Positions 1 to 9,697 of a stretch of 64,000 bases of DNA are shown one piece after another; within the stretch, counting starts at the first letter, position 1; every line of letters starts with the position of its first letter. This DNA comes from JBBRHQ01 sp963781345. GTDB taxonomy: Bacteria > Actinomycetota > Thermoleophilia > Solirubrobacterales > 70-9. The stretch spans positions 1 to 64,000 of the forward strand of contig CAWAFQ010000009.1 of assembly GCA_963781345.1 (NCBI GenBank). Reading direction: 5' to 3'. The translations under genes were made by a program, and so were the position numbers. The notes under the pieces were generated by a model, which saw only the letters and a list, made by a program, of their open reading frames with translations, was not told the origin of the DNA and did not search any database.

Positions 1-465
1 CTGACCGAGGCCAACTCCGGGGTCGACTACATCAATCTCCTCCGAGCCGGCCCCTACTTCTCCGCGGTCGACGCCTACGGCTCGCCCGCATACACCCCGG
101 CCGAGCTCGCCACCTCGACCGAAACGGCGAGGATCTCGGCGGACCGAGTCTTCGCGGCCGCTCTCGGGATCCATCTCTCGCCGATGCCGCCTGCCGCGCG
201 GGGCCGCTGCGCGAGCGTCAAGCACGGGCCCGCCACCAGGGTGATCACCGTTCCCCGCGGCCGAACGGTGCTCCGCGGCACCCGCGGGGCCGTCGACCTC
301 AAGCTCCGCCGCTACGCGTCGCTCTTCTTCCCGGTCGACCTTGGCTCGGTCGCCGCGGGCCAGTCGAGGCTGCTCGAGATCCCGGCCGACCGCTCATCGG
401 AGCCCTGGGAGCTACGGATCAGCGGACGGGGTTCAGTCTCCGTCTGCTCACCCGCCGGCGGCTAG
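1..465 (+). CDS. C-terminal end of a large membrane protein (paralogue 1 of 3)
   Basis: The open frame enters from the left edge and stops at TAG 463-465; only about 154 residues are present. It has the same C-terminal layout as the proteins at 468-2129 and 9698-11377: a GPY-S-V--GSPAY block, an R-(A/E)AD-V-AAALGI helix, and a terminal IPADRS--PW-L segment followed by a short G-S-CS tail. No membrane segment lies in the visible part, so this is probably the extracytoplasmic C-terminal domain of a multi-pass protein. The next paralogue starts 2 bp after its stop, so the two form a tandem pair. No function is known to me; the polysaccharide-locus setting suggests a glycosyltransferase-like or glycan-handling membrane protein. 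Confidence 0.7.
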   Translation: MTEANSGVDYINLLRAGPYFSAVDAYGSPAYTPAELATSTETARISADRVFAAALGIHLSPMPPAARGRCASVKHGPATRVITVPRGRTVLRGTRGAVDLKLRRYASLFFPVDLGSVAAGQSRLLEIPADRSSEPWELRISGRGSVSVCSPAGG

Positions 466-467
466 GG

Positions 468-2129
468 GTGGCCAGGTACCGCGACAGCGTCCCGACGATC
501 CTGCTGATCGCCGCGATGGCGGTCTCCGCCGCCGTCCTCCTCTACTTCACCTCGAGGCTCACATTCCTGATCGACGACTGGGAGTTCCTCCTCGCCGCGG
601 GCGTCAGCCCCGATGTCTTCCTCGACCCCCACGACGAGCACATCTCGGTCGTACCGGTCCCCGTCTACAAGGCGATCCAGGCCGGGATGCGGATGAAGTC
701 GCTGCTGCCCTACGGGGTGGTGTCGACCGCGGCCTTCTACCGCGGCCTGGCTGCTATTCATCTACCTCCGCGGGCGCTCGGCGCCTGGCTGGCGCTCGCC
801 GGCGTGCTGCCGATCCTCTTCTTCGGGTCGGCCGCGAGGACCTGTTGACGCCGTTCCAGATCGGTTACTTCGGCGCGGTCGCGTGCGGAATCGGAATGCT
901 GCTCGCACTGATGCGGCGAGACGACCGCGGCGACCGACTCGCCTGCGCTCTCCTGGTCGCCTCGGTTCACTGACGTTCTCCTCGCTCGGCCTGCCGTTCC
1001 TGGCCGGCGCCGCCGTGCAGACCGCCATCGGCCGTGACCGGCGCCGCAGGGCCTACGTCGTCCTCGTTCCCGCCGCCCTATATGCCATCTGGTGGCTCGG
1101 CTGGGGCCACACGGCCAAGAACGACTTCACCTTCGGCAACCTCGCGACCAGCCCGTCGTACGTCCTCGACGGCTTCGCCTCGAGCCTCTCCTCGCTGCTC
1201 GGCCTCGCCTCGCCGCGCGACGAGATGGCGGTCGTCTCGGTCGACTGGGGCCGTCCTCTCCTGGTCGGGGCGCTGGTGATCGTCGCGGTCCGGCTCAGAC
1301 GCCTCGGCAGGGTCCCCGACCGGCTCTGGGTGGTGGCGGTGATCGCCATCGCCTTTTCTGGTTCCTGGCGGGCCTGAGCGCGACGCAGGACTTCCGCGCC
1401 CCCACGGTCTCGCGCTACCAGTTCGTCGGGGCCGTTCTGATTCTGCTGATCGCCGCCGAGCTCGCCCGGGGCCTGCGCCCGGGACCCAGGGTCGTCGTGA
1501 TCGCCCTCGCCGTCGCCGGCGCGGCGACGCTCAGCAACTTCGACTACCTGCACGGCGCCTACGTCAACCAGAAATATGCGTCGGCCGTGGTCCGGGGCGA
1601 CCTCGCGGGTCTCGACATCACCGCCGACCGGGTCCTGCCCGGCTTCTACCTCAATCCCCGGAACTCGAATTTCCAGTACTTCAGAGAGATCGATGCCGGG
1701 TCCTATATCTCGGCCACCGAGAAGTTCGGCTCGCCCGCGTACGACACCCAGGAGCTCCTGAGTGCGCCCCAGCCCGCGAGGCTCGCCGCCGACATGGTGA
1801 CCGCGGCTGCCCTCGGGATCCGCCTCGACCGCGGAGTGGCGCCCCCGCGGTCGGCCTCGTGCAGGGTCGTCGACGCGCTTCCGGCGGGCACCCCGGCCGC
1901 CGAGCTTGGCCCCGGCGCTTACTTCCTGCGCAACCGCTCCCCGCAGAGCGCCGACATCCACCTGGCCCGCTACTCGGACGCCGTCTCTGTTGGCCTCGGC
2001 CAGATGCGCCCCGGAGTCGAGGCCGCGCTGCGGATCCCGGCCGACCGCTCGCAGCAACTCTGGCGGCTGGTCCTGCAGAACGCTGGGCCGGGCCCGGGCC
2101 GCTTCAGCCTCTGTTCCGCGGGAACGTAA
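468..2129 (+). CDS. large multi-pass membrane protein (paralogue 2 of 3), frame-broken
   Basis: GTG start at 468, 2 bp after the preceding stop. The similarity to the intact 559-residue paralogue at 9698-11377 runs end to end but hops frames near 745-770, 835, 965 and 1360. Shared landmarks are SRLTF--DDWEFL and FLDPH-EHI near residues 25-55, a PFQ-GYFG block near 130, WWLGWG near 210 and the IPADRS end. The early DDWEF/DPH-EH acidic loop between membrane segments resembles the first periplasmic loop of GT-C type glycosyltransferases, which is only a suggestion. Total length of about 554 codons equals the intact paralogue, so the frame breaks look like small sequencing indels and not decay. 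Confidence 0.65.
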
Positions 2130-2142
2130 GCTCCCGGGCCGC

Positions 2143-3146
2143 ATGAACCTCGAGTTCGCCCGGCTGCTCCGCTGCCCCGTCTGCTCGGGGGCCCTGGATG
2201 CGCACGAGTTCGAGTCCGCTCCGGACGGGGCCTGTCGAGTCGGGGTGCTGGTCTGCTCGCAGTGCCGGCGATGGCACCCGATCGCCGATTTCGTCGCGGA
2301 CCTGCTGCCCGAGGGCCGAGCCGAGCCACTCGCCAGAGCCCAGTTCTTCGGCGCTCACCGCTCCCGGCTCGAGGCGCTCGGCCTGCGGCCGCCCCCGGCC
2401 GCCGCCGTCGACGCGGACTTCGCCGCCCAGGAGAAGCAGCGCCGCCATTTCGACGAGATTGCCCAGCGCAGCGACGAGTTCTCCTACCGCGCCCTCGGCG
2501 AGCTGCCATTCCAGCGCGCACTGCGTGATCTCGTGTTCCCCGGATGGCGTGCCCTGCTGGAGCCGGGGTCGGTCATTCTCGACATCGGCTGCGCGGATGG
2601 GATAAGCACCTTCGACCTGGCCGTCCCGGGAGTCGCCGCGATCGGCATCGACGTTTCGAGGGAGCTCCTTCTACAGGGTGCCGCGAGGGCACGGAGGCAG
2701 GGCAGGACGGATATCTGTTTTGTCGTCGCCGACGGCGACTCGATCGCCGTCGGCGACGGCGTGATCGATTGCGTTCTCTGCTTCGGCGCCCTCCACCACG
2801 TGCCCGACCCGGCGCGGACCCTGGGGGAGGCCGAGCGTGTGCTCAGGGACGGTGGCATCTATCTCGGCCTCGAGAACAACACCACCCCGCTGCGCCCGGT
2901 TTTTGACCTGCTGATGAGGCTACGCCCACTCTGGCGCGAGGAGGCCGGGGCCGAGGCTCAGATCGGCGACGCCGAGCTGCACGACTGGACCATCGGTTCG
3001 CGGCTGAAGCTGCGGACGCGGGCAACCGTCTTCGTGCCCCCGCACCTGTGCAACAGGATCGGTCTGGCGGCCTCGCGCCGCCTGCTGAAGCGCACCGACG
3101 CGATCGCCGGGTCGAGTGCCCGGAGTCAGGAACTGGGGGGGGCTGA
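2143..3146 (+). CDS. SAM-dependent methyltransferase with N-terminal zinc-ribbon
   Basis: ATG at 2143, 13 bp after the upstream stop. Residues 10-50 hold a Trm112-like C-P-x-C ... C-x2-C zinc ribbon (LLRCPVCSG, LVCSQCRRWHPI). The class I fold follows: motif I VILDIGCADGIST near residue 147, IGIDVS, then FGALHHVPDPARTL, a methyltransferase type-11 signature. It is one of several methyltransferases in the polysaccharide locus and may methylate a sugar or lipid-linked intermediate. The reading frame does not stop where expected because of the 8-G run at 3135-3142; with two fewer G a TGA at 3144-3146 ends the gene, immediately before the next start. The uncorrected frame would fuse it to the following gene. 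Confidence 0.75.
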
Positions 3147-3148
3147 TC

Positions 3149-3882
3149 GTGATCGAGGGCAGGAAGTCCGGTCGGGGGGGCGATCCGGGGGGCGTCTCCG
3201 AGTTCGACGCCTACGGCGGCTCCTACCGGGAGGCGGTCGAGAGATCAATCGCCTTCAGCGGCGCCGGGCTCGACACGTTCACTCGTGCAAAGGTCCGGGA
3301 ACTGCTCGATCTGAGTGCGAGGCGCGCCGGCGATCCGCGCCGGCTCTCGTTCGTCGATGTCGGTTGCGGCCCGGGGAGACCGACCGGATGCTGGAGGGAA
3401 GGGTGGGCGCTCTCGCCGGCGTCGACGTCTCCGAGCCGATGATCTCCGCCGCCCGCGCGCGCAATCCCTGGGCCGAGTACCGGGTCGCCGAGCAGGGCAG
3501 CCCGCTTCCTCTCCCGACGGCCGGGTTCGACGTCAGCTTCGCGATCTGCGTCCTCCACCACGTCGAGCTCCCGCGGCGGACGGAGTTGCTGGCCGAGATG
3601 GCGCGCGTCACCCGCCCGGGCGGTCTCGTCGTGATCTTTGAGCACAATCCCCTGAACCCGCTTACCCGGCGCGCGGTCGCCGGTTGCGAATTCGACCGCG
3701 ACGCCGTTCTCCTCCACCGCAGCGAGAGCGAGAGCCTGCTCGCCGCTTCGGGGCTGACCGCCGTTGAGGGCTCCTACATTGTCTTCTTCAGGCGGGACTC
3801 AGCGCGGCTGCAGCGGCTCGCCCGCAGGCTCGCCCGGCTGCCGCTCGGAGCCCAGTACGTGGTCAGCGCGCGGCGTCCCTGA
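3149..3882 (+). CDS. class I SAM-dependent methyltransferase, one frame break
   Basis: Likely GTG start at 3149. The N-terminal part (SEFDAYGGSYREAVERSI) is a typical lead-in of sugar and lipid methyltransferases. Motif I FVDVGCGPG is followed by a frame break at the G-run near 3376; one extra G restores ETDRMLEGRVGALAGVDVSEPM. The post-break part holds VSFAICVLHHVELP and a post-II HNPLNPLTRR segment, like UbiE/Coq5-type type-11 methyltransferases. It ends at 3882 and converges with the glycosyltransferase on the other strand. The substrate is not determinable; a polysaccharide or polyprenyl-linked sugar is inferred from context. Confidence 0.7.
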
Positions 3883-4813
3883 GCCGAAGCCGTAGGCGGC
3901 GGCGACGAGGTAGAGGGGCCGCCGCTTGCCCTGCTCGTAGGCCCTGGCGACGTAGAGGCCGATCATCCCGAGGACGATTAGCTGGAAGCCGGCGAGGAAG
4001 GCAGACGAGAACGGCCAGCGAGGACCAGCCGGTGACCGTGTCGAGGGCTCCGGTGATCTTGAGGACGGCGGCGGCGACCGCGAACAGGAGGGCGGCCAGG
4101 GACATGATGAACCCGACCCCGATGATCATCCTCAGCGGAGCGACGGAGAAGCTGAGGATCCCGTCGATCGCGAAGCCGATCATCTGCGAGAGGGAGATCT
4201 TGGTCTCGCCTCCATAGCGCGCGTCGCGCTCGTAGCGGATGCTGGTTTGCCGGAACCCGACCCAGGCGAAGAGCCCCCGCAGGTAGCGGTGGGGCTCCGG
4301 CATCGCTCGGACGATCTCGGCCACGCGGCGGTCGACGAGCCGGAAATCGCCGGCGTCCAACGGCAGGTCGATCTCGGAGAGCCGGCGAAGCAGGCGGTAG
4401 AAGAGGCGCGCGGTCCAGATCTTGAAGCGACTCTCGCCACGACGGCGGCTGCGGACGCCGTGCACGACCTCCCATCCCTCGCGCCAGAGCGCAGCCATCT
4501 CGAGGACGGCCTCCGGCGGATCCTGAAGATCGGCGTCCATGATGATCACGGCGTCGCCGTCAGCGTGATCGAGGCCGGCCGATATCGCCAGCTGGTGGCC
4601 GAAGTTCCGCGAGAGGAAGAGCAGCTTGACCCGCGGATCACGGTCGCGAAGAGCCGCCATCAGCTCGCGGCCGCCATCGGTGCTGGCGTCGTCGACGAGG
4701 ATGAACTCGCAGCTTCCGTCGAGCTGCCCGGCGACCTTCTCGAGGCGCCGTTGAAGTTCGGGAAGGACCTCCTCCTCGTTGCGCACCGGGATCACGAAGG
4801 AATAGGTCGGCAT
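3799..4813 (-). CDS. DPM1/GtrB-like GT2 with two C-terminal membrane helices
   Basis: Start ATG at 4813 (MPTYSFVIPVRNEEE). The GT2 A-fold has the FILVDDASTDG and DADLQDPPE motifs (DxD-type metal site) and the GETKISL-QM membrane-proximal helix seen in polyisoprenyl-phosphate hexosyltransferases of the dolichol-phosphate-mannose-synthase/GtrB type. Two hydrophobic segments follow. A frame break near 4000 interrupts the second; after correction the sequence continues GFQLIVLGMIGLYVARAYEQ and GKRRPLY, then a short tail to TGA at 3799. Without correction the frame ends at 3863. Its product would be an undecaprenyl-phosphate sugar used by GT-C enzymes, which fits the large membrane protein encoded just upstream on the same strand. 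Confidence 0.8.
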
Positions 4814-4853
4814 GGGCTCGGGCTGCTCCGACTCTACCCAACGCCGCCGCGTC

Positions 4854-6895
4854 TCAGCGGTTTTCGTAGAGGGTGGTACGGGCGGTGCGGTCGTCGACGA
4901 CCTCGCGGAAGTCGTCGGCCAGCAGCAGCTTGGTGACCGAACCGCCCTTCCCGAAGATCCCACCCTGGAGGGTGACCCGCCGCAGGAAGACCTTCGATCC
5001 GCCCGCCTGCTCGAGTGCGTCGATCGCCTGCCGGTACTCGTTCGGGGAGTACAGCGTCAGCCCGCTGTTCCAGGGCGAGACATTCTCGACGCCGGCGCGC
5101 TCGGCTACGCGGTGGTCGATCGGCGCGCCGTAGAGAAGGATCGGCTCGCCGGGCGTCGTCCGGCGCTCGACGAAACGCTGCACCGCGGGCACGTCGACCA
5201 CCGCCGGCCCCGAGTTGCCGAGCCGCTCGATCTGGGTCCATGGGGCCGGGAGGGTGATGATCGCCGCCACCATCACTCCGAAGCCGCTGATCGCCGCCAG
5301 CGAGGGCAGGAAGGAGCGCCGCAGAGAGGCGGAGCCGCGAGCCGAGCGGAGGTAGCCGAATGCGGTCCAGGCGAGGAGGATCCCGGCGAGCCCCCAGACC
5401 GGGAACAGGAGCAGAAGCTGGAACGGCAGCGACCTGCCGGCGAAGTAGGAGCCGGCGATCAGTCCGAAGACGCCGGAGTAGGCGAGCATCGCCGTCAGGG
5501 TGCGGTCCTCCGCACGCCGCACGTAGCGGACCGCTGCGGTGAGGATTGCCCCGGCGCAGGTGAAGTAGATCCAGATGTGGAGCCCGAGCGCCGGCATCGG
5601 CTCGAGGCCGAAGGACTGGCGACCGAAGAGGCGAGTGAAGTAGGTGAGCTTGGCGGGGTCGGGAAGCCCTCCGGCCCGGATCAGGGTCACGGAGCAGACC
5701 AGCACGACAGCGCCGGCGAGGCCGGCTGCGGCGTGCGGCGCCAGGGTGCGCGCCCTTTGCAGGAGGCCGCCCGAGGCGTCGGCTCCGAGCAGAAGAGCGG
5801 CGGCGAGGGCGATCAGGCAGGCGCTGCCGAATTCGGCATTGTTGAGGGCGGCCAGGCCCCCGGCGAAGAACAGGGCCCAGGCCGGAATCCTCTCGCGGCG
5901 CACAGCCAGCGCACACAGCCATGCGATCAGGAACGGGCCGAGGTAGCGGCCGGGGAAGAAGCCGTGGTAGTTGCCGTTGAACTCACGGTAGGGACCGTGG
6001 TCCGCCCAGGGAAAGAGGCTGATCGCTAGGAAGGGCACGTACAGCGCGAGCGCGGCGAGGGGCCTGCCGGTGACCTGCCGGAAGACGCCGAACACGGCGA
6101 GCAGCGCGACCACCGAGAGCGCGCACATGATCACCGAGAACGAGGTGATCGAGAGCCCGAACAACGGCAGCAGCGGCGCGACCAGGAGGGGCAGCAGCTG
6201 GGTGTATTGGGCGACGAAGTCGACCATCGGGGTGCGGCCGTTTACGACCGCGAAGTAATCCTGGGCGGCGACCGGAATGTGGCCGGAGGGGATCAGGCCG
6301 CTGGCTCCGACCGTGGCGTCGGTATCGAGCGCCGGCAGGATCCAAAGCGCGGTCAGTCCGAGTGCCACGACGAGCGCCCCCCAGCGCCACCCGGCCGAGG
6401 CCCGGCGAGCATCCACCCCTCCGCCGGCCGGGATGCGCCTGGTTAGGGCCAGCAGCGTCAGCGCGACCCCGATCACCACTCCGCCGACCAGCACGGGGAT
6501 CGAGAGCAGGAGCGTCTTGAAGTAGCCCGGAGCGTCGGGGACGAACGGGAAGTAGGGACCGTCGGCCTGATTCAGGGCGCCCCAGACGGCGAGCCCGATC
6601 GCGCCGACCTGCAGGGCGATGACCGCGGGGTCGAAGCGCCGCTCCGCCGGCCGGTCAGCGCCTGCGAGCGCCGCCGCGGCCAGCACGAACGGCGTTGCCA
6701 GGGCGAGGATGAAGCGGGTGGTCTCCAGCGGCTCGGGCTTGACCAGGTTGCGCCACTCGGGGAAGAACGGGTAGTCCGGGGCCGCCAGCAGGTGCGAGAG
6801 AGGGGAGCGAGCCAGAGGAAGGCGACGAAGAGCAGGAGCGCGGCGGGCCAGAGGCCGACCCAGGCGATGTCGGCGGCGGCCGGCCGCCGCGGCAT
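4854..6895 (-). CDS. large multi-pass membrane protein, GT-C-like
   Basis: About 680 residues with ten or more hydrophobic segments and a soluble C-terminal stretch (QRFVERRTTPGEPILLYGAPIDHR). The start is taken at ATG 6895 (MPRRPAAADIAW). A frame break near 6795 separates the first helix (LWPAALLLFVAFLWLAPLS) from the rest; the shifted frame reads HLLAAPDYPFFPEWRNLV across it. A loop with QDYFAVVNGRTPMVDF after the third or fourth helix and WADHGPYREFNGNYHGFFPGR resemble the sugar-phosphate-facing loops of GT-C/ArnT-like enzymes, but no definitive motif is seen. It follows a methyltransferase and precedes a DPM1-like GT2 that could supply its lipid-linked donor. Confidence 0.7.
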
Positions 6896-6932
6896 GTCTT
6901 GCTCCTGCCCCGCTTGCACCGGCCAGATCCTC

Positions 6933-7874
6933 TCAGCCGGCGGTCTCTTCGCGCCCCGCGATGCAGACGACCTGTGAGGCGTCGCGGAGCGGTCCGGTGA
7001 TCAGATCGAAGCCGGCACCGGCGGCTGCCAGCGGGGCGAAGAGGGGGTCGCGGACGAGCGGGCGCCCGCCACGCCCGGGCCGGCGGCGGCGCAGCACCCC
7101 GAGGATGCTCGCTGCCCAGAAGGCCCCGCCCTGTGTCGGCCGGATCGACAGCGGCGCCAGGCCCGCCCGCCCGAGCGCCTGCTCGAGTCCCGACCGGCTG
7201 AAGATGACCCAGTGCCGGGGGCAGTGCAGGCCCGCCCAGTTGTGCCGCCGGAAGATGCGAGCGTCGAGCGCCCGGAAGTTGGGGGTCTGGATCCACAACA
7301 CCCCTCCCGGCGCGAGCAGCGCCCCGGCATGGCGCATCGTCTCCACTGGGTCGGCCACGTGCTCGATCAGGTTCAGCATCAGGATCACGTCGAAGCGCTC
7401 CGCGGTCTCGAAGTCCTCAAACCTCGACGTGACCGCTCCGAGACCGCGCCCGCGCGCCGCCTCGGTCGCCTCGGGGTCGAAGTCGATGACAGTGACGCTG
7501 GTTCCCGGCCCCGCCGCCGCGAGGAGCCGGGCCGATATCTCGCCGCTACCGCCTCCGACGTCGAGGACCCGCGGCGAATCGGTCCCCGCCAGGCCGAGGA
7601 CCCGGCGGAAGGTTCGCCTGTCGAGTGCGGCCTTGGCGCGGGCGACGAGTCCGGGTCGCCGCGCTTCGGACTCCTCACCGCTGCCGAACGAGTAGTAGTC
7701 GGGCGGGTAGATCTCGTTCAGCCGGTCGGCCGGCACCGGGTCGATGGCGAGCAGGTCGCAGGCGGGGCAGAGGAGATAGTCGAAGCGCTCCGCGATTGTC
7801 TCGTACTCGACGTCGACGGCGGACGTCCACGTCTCCCCGAGCGGCCCGTCGCACACCGGGCAGGGGCGTGTCAA
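6933..7874 (-). CDS. class I methyltransferase with N-terminal zinc-binding Cys pairs
   Basis: TTG start at 7874 overlaps the TGA of the upstream desaturase (7871-7873) by the TTGA arrangement. The first 35 residues contain RPCPVCDG and LLCPACDLL, two CxxC pairs typical of a zinc ribbon fused to a SAM methyltransferase. The core has PRVLDVGGGSGEISARLL (motif I near residue 98), VIDFDPEA, and VILMLNLIEHVADPVETM (motif II/III). The H-W-x2-FS segment (PRHWVIFSRSGLEQAL) is characteristic of type-11/12 methyltransferases in O-antigen loci. Length about 313 residues. Its role is probably methylation of a sugar or glycan terminus. Confidence 0.8.
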   Translation of the reverse strand: MTRPCPVCDGPLGETWTSAVDVEYETIAERFDYLLCPACDLLAIDPVPADRLNEIYPPDYYSFGSGEESEARRPGLVARAKAALDRRTFRRVLGLAGTDSPRVLDVGGGSGEISARLLAAAGPGTSVTVIDFDPEATEAARGRGLGAVTSRFEDFETAERFDVILMLNLIEHVADPVETMRHAGALLAPGGVLWIQTPNFRALDARIFRRHNWAGLHCPRHWVIFSRSGLEQALGRAGLAPLSIRPTQGGAFWAASILGVLRRRRPGRGGRPLVRDPLFAPLAAAGAGFDLITGPLRDASQVVCIAGREETAG

Positions 7875-8839
7875 GGCTCGAGGAGGCGAAGCAGGGTGTC
7901 GAGGTAGGTCGTGCGGCGCTCCGAGATGTAGGGGTGCAGCTTCGTTCCGTCGAGGAAGCGCTCGAGCTCGCGCAGACGCGTGCATGAGACCTGTGGCTCC
8001 CAGTGGTGAAGGGCGTGGCGGTTGAAGCCGGCGCTGCCGAGGGTGCTGGCAACCGGCCCGTCCCCGAAGAGGCGGTTGGTCGCGCCCATGTCGACCTGGG
8101 TGTAGTCGATCTCGGCGCTCGCCTCCTCGTCGCGGTGCTCAAGCGTCTGGCGGAGGCTGACGAAGAACGGAAAGAAGGCGATCTCGCCGAGCACCCAGGC
8201 CGCCGCTGCGGCGATCGCCCCGGAGAGCGCGAGGCCGATGACAATGGCTCCGTTGACGAGCGCCGCGATCGCCAGCCAGCCGAGCCGCGAGCGGCCCGAA
8301 GGGGCGGCATCCCAGGATGACTGAACCTCCCGGTGGCGACGCACCGTCCGCAGCACCTTGACGCCGAGAAGTCCCTCGACCAGATAGCGGACGTTGAGCG
8401 GGTCGAAGTAGCTGTTCTCGGAGTCCATGGTCGTCCCCAGCGCCCGGTGGTGCTGGAAATGGACCCCGCGGTACTGGCCGATGCTTGACCCGTAGAGCCA
8501 TGACATCAGGGCGTTCGTCAGGAGGTCGTTGCGGCGGCGCCCCGGCGCGAGGTTGTAGTGCGCCGCCTCGTGGAAGAAGTTGTTGACGAAGGCGATCACA
8601 TAACCGATCACGAGTCCGCCGAGCAGCGCCGCGACTATCGCGACGGCACCCGTCGGCGCCCAGGCCGCGAGTCCGGCGAGGACGGCGGCGAGCGCCCCGT
8701 AGGCCGCGCCCAACTGCGCCCAGATCGCCCACCAGCGGGGACGCAGCGTGGAGCGGAAATCACGGTAGGCGAGGCCGTCGCCGTCGACCAGCGTCGCCTT
8801 CAGCTCAATCGGGATATCGCTGACCGTTGGGTTCGACAT
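7871..8839 (-). CDS. membrane fatty acid desaturase family protein
   Basis: Start ATG at 8839 (MSNPTVSDIPIEL); a longer version starting at 8881 is possible. About 322 residues with four hydrophobic stretches. The histidine boxes of the integral membrane di-iron desaturase/hydroxylase family are present: H90-EAAH-94, H127-FQHH-131, and H275-ALHH-279 with an extra H235. The enzyme should sit in the cytoplasmic membrane and act on an acyl or other hydrophobic chain with O2. It leads a four-gene operon with a methyltransferase, the GT-C-like protein and the GT2, an unusual partner for glycan genes; a lipid anchor or acyl substituent is a possible substrate (inference). Confidence 0.85.
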   Translation of the reverse strand: MSNPTVSDIPIELKATLVDGDGLAYRDFRSTLRPRWWAIWAQLGAAYGALAAVLAGLAAWAPTGAVAIVAALLGGLVIGYVIAFVNNFFHEAAHYNLAPGRRRNDLLTNALMSWLYGSSIGQYRGVHFQHHRALGTTMDSENSYFDPLNVRYLVEGLLGVKVLRTVRRHREVQSSWDAAPSGRSRLGWLAIAALVNGAIVIGLALSGAIAAAAAWVLGEIAFFPFFVSLRQTLEHRDEEASAEIDYTQVDMGATNRLFGDGPVASTLGSAGFNRHALHHWEPQVSCTRLRELERFLDGTKLHPYISERRTTYLDTLLRLLEP

Positions 8840-8919
8840 TCCAACCCAAAAGGGTATTCCCCCCGGGGGCTGGGGTGTCATTACAGTGCGACTTCGATGA
8901 AACCCGAGGGGACAGGCCC

Positions 8920-9672
8920 GTGAAGTTGTCCGTCGTCATCCCGGCCCAGGACGAGGAGGAATCGATCGGGGGCACCGTCGACGGCGTCAGCCGCGTGCTC
9001 GAGCGCGAGGGGATCGAGCATGAGATCATCGTCGTCGACGACTGCAGCCGCGACCGGACGCGAGAGATCGTCGACGAGATCGCGACCCGGAACCCCCACG
9101 TCCGCTGCCACCCGTCGCATTACAGGCGCGGCTTCGGGATGGCGGTGCGTGCCGGACTAGACGAGTTCAGTGGCGACGCTGTGGCGATCATGATGGCCGA
9201 CGCCTCCGACGATCCCGAGGATCTCTGCCGCTACTACCGCATCCTCGACGAGGGCTGGGACTGCGCGTTCGGGTCGCGCTTCGTTCCGGGCGGAAGCGTC
9301 CGCGACTACCCGCGCCTGAAGCTGCTGATCAACCGTATGGCCAACCTCTTCATCAGGGTCATCTTCGGGCTCAACTACAACGACACCACGAACGCTTTCA
9401 AGGCCTACCGCCGGGAGGTGATTGTGACGATCCGCCCGGTGCTGTCCAACCACTTCAACCTCACCGTCGAGATGCCGCTGAAGGCGATCACCCGGGGCCA
9501 CACCTATCAGGTGATCCCGATCTCCTGGACCAACCGAACCGCTGGCACCGCGAAGCTGGCGATGCGCGAAATGGGCAGCCGCTACCTCTTCATAGTCCTC
9601 TACGTCTGGCTCGAGTACCACCTCAGCCGCGGCGACTACAGGCGGCGCTCCCTGGAGGATCGCGAGGCCTGA
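8920..9672 (+). CDS. GT2 family glycosyltransferase, DPM1-like, soluble
   Basis: GTG at 8920 gives VKLSVVIPAQDEEES, the normal N-terminus of the family; an upstream in-frame ATG at 8827 would lie inside the divergent gene's start and is less likely. The upstream GAGGGGACAGG may serve as a ribosome binding site. The core has EIIVVDDCSRDRT and IMMADASDDPEDL (DxSDDP variant of the DxD site), then GSRFVPGGSV and a late WTNRTAGTAKLAMREM helix. There are no C-terminal membrane helices, so it is a DPM1-type enzyme that makes polyprenyl-phosphate sugars or acts on them at the membrane surface. About 250 residues. It converges with the membrane protein at 9698-11377. Confidence 0.8.
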   Translation: MKLSVVIPAQDEEESIGGTVDGVSRVLEREGIEHEIIVVDDCSRDRTREIVDEIATRNPHVRCHPSHYRRGFGMAVRAGLDEFSGDAVAIMMADASDDPEDLCRYYRILDEGWDCAFGSRFVPGGSVRDYPRLKLLINRMANLFIRVIFGLNYNDTTNAFKAYRREVIVTIRPVLSNHFNLTVEMPLKAITRGHTYQVIPISWTNRTAGTAKLAMREMGSRYLFIVLYVWLEYHLSRGDYRRRSLEDREA

Positions 9673-9697
9673 GAAGCGCCGGGCAGGGGCCGGGGCA

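Noticed and set aside
1906..3882. A 658-codon open frame spanning the end of the membrane protein and two methyltransferases.
   Set aside because: It is a fusion made by frame shifts at G-runs near 3140 and 3376; the genes start at 2143 and 3149.
8827..8919. Upstream extension of the GT2 at 8920 to ATG 8827.
   Set aside because: It would overlap the start of the divergent desaturase gene and adds residues not typical of the family.
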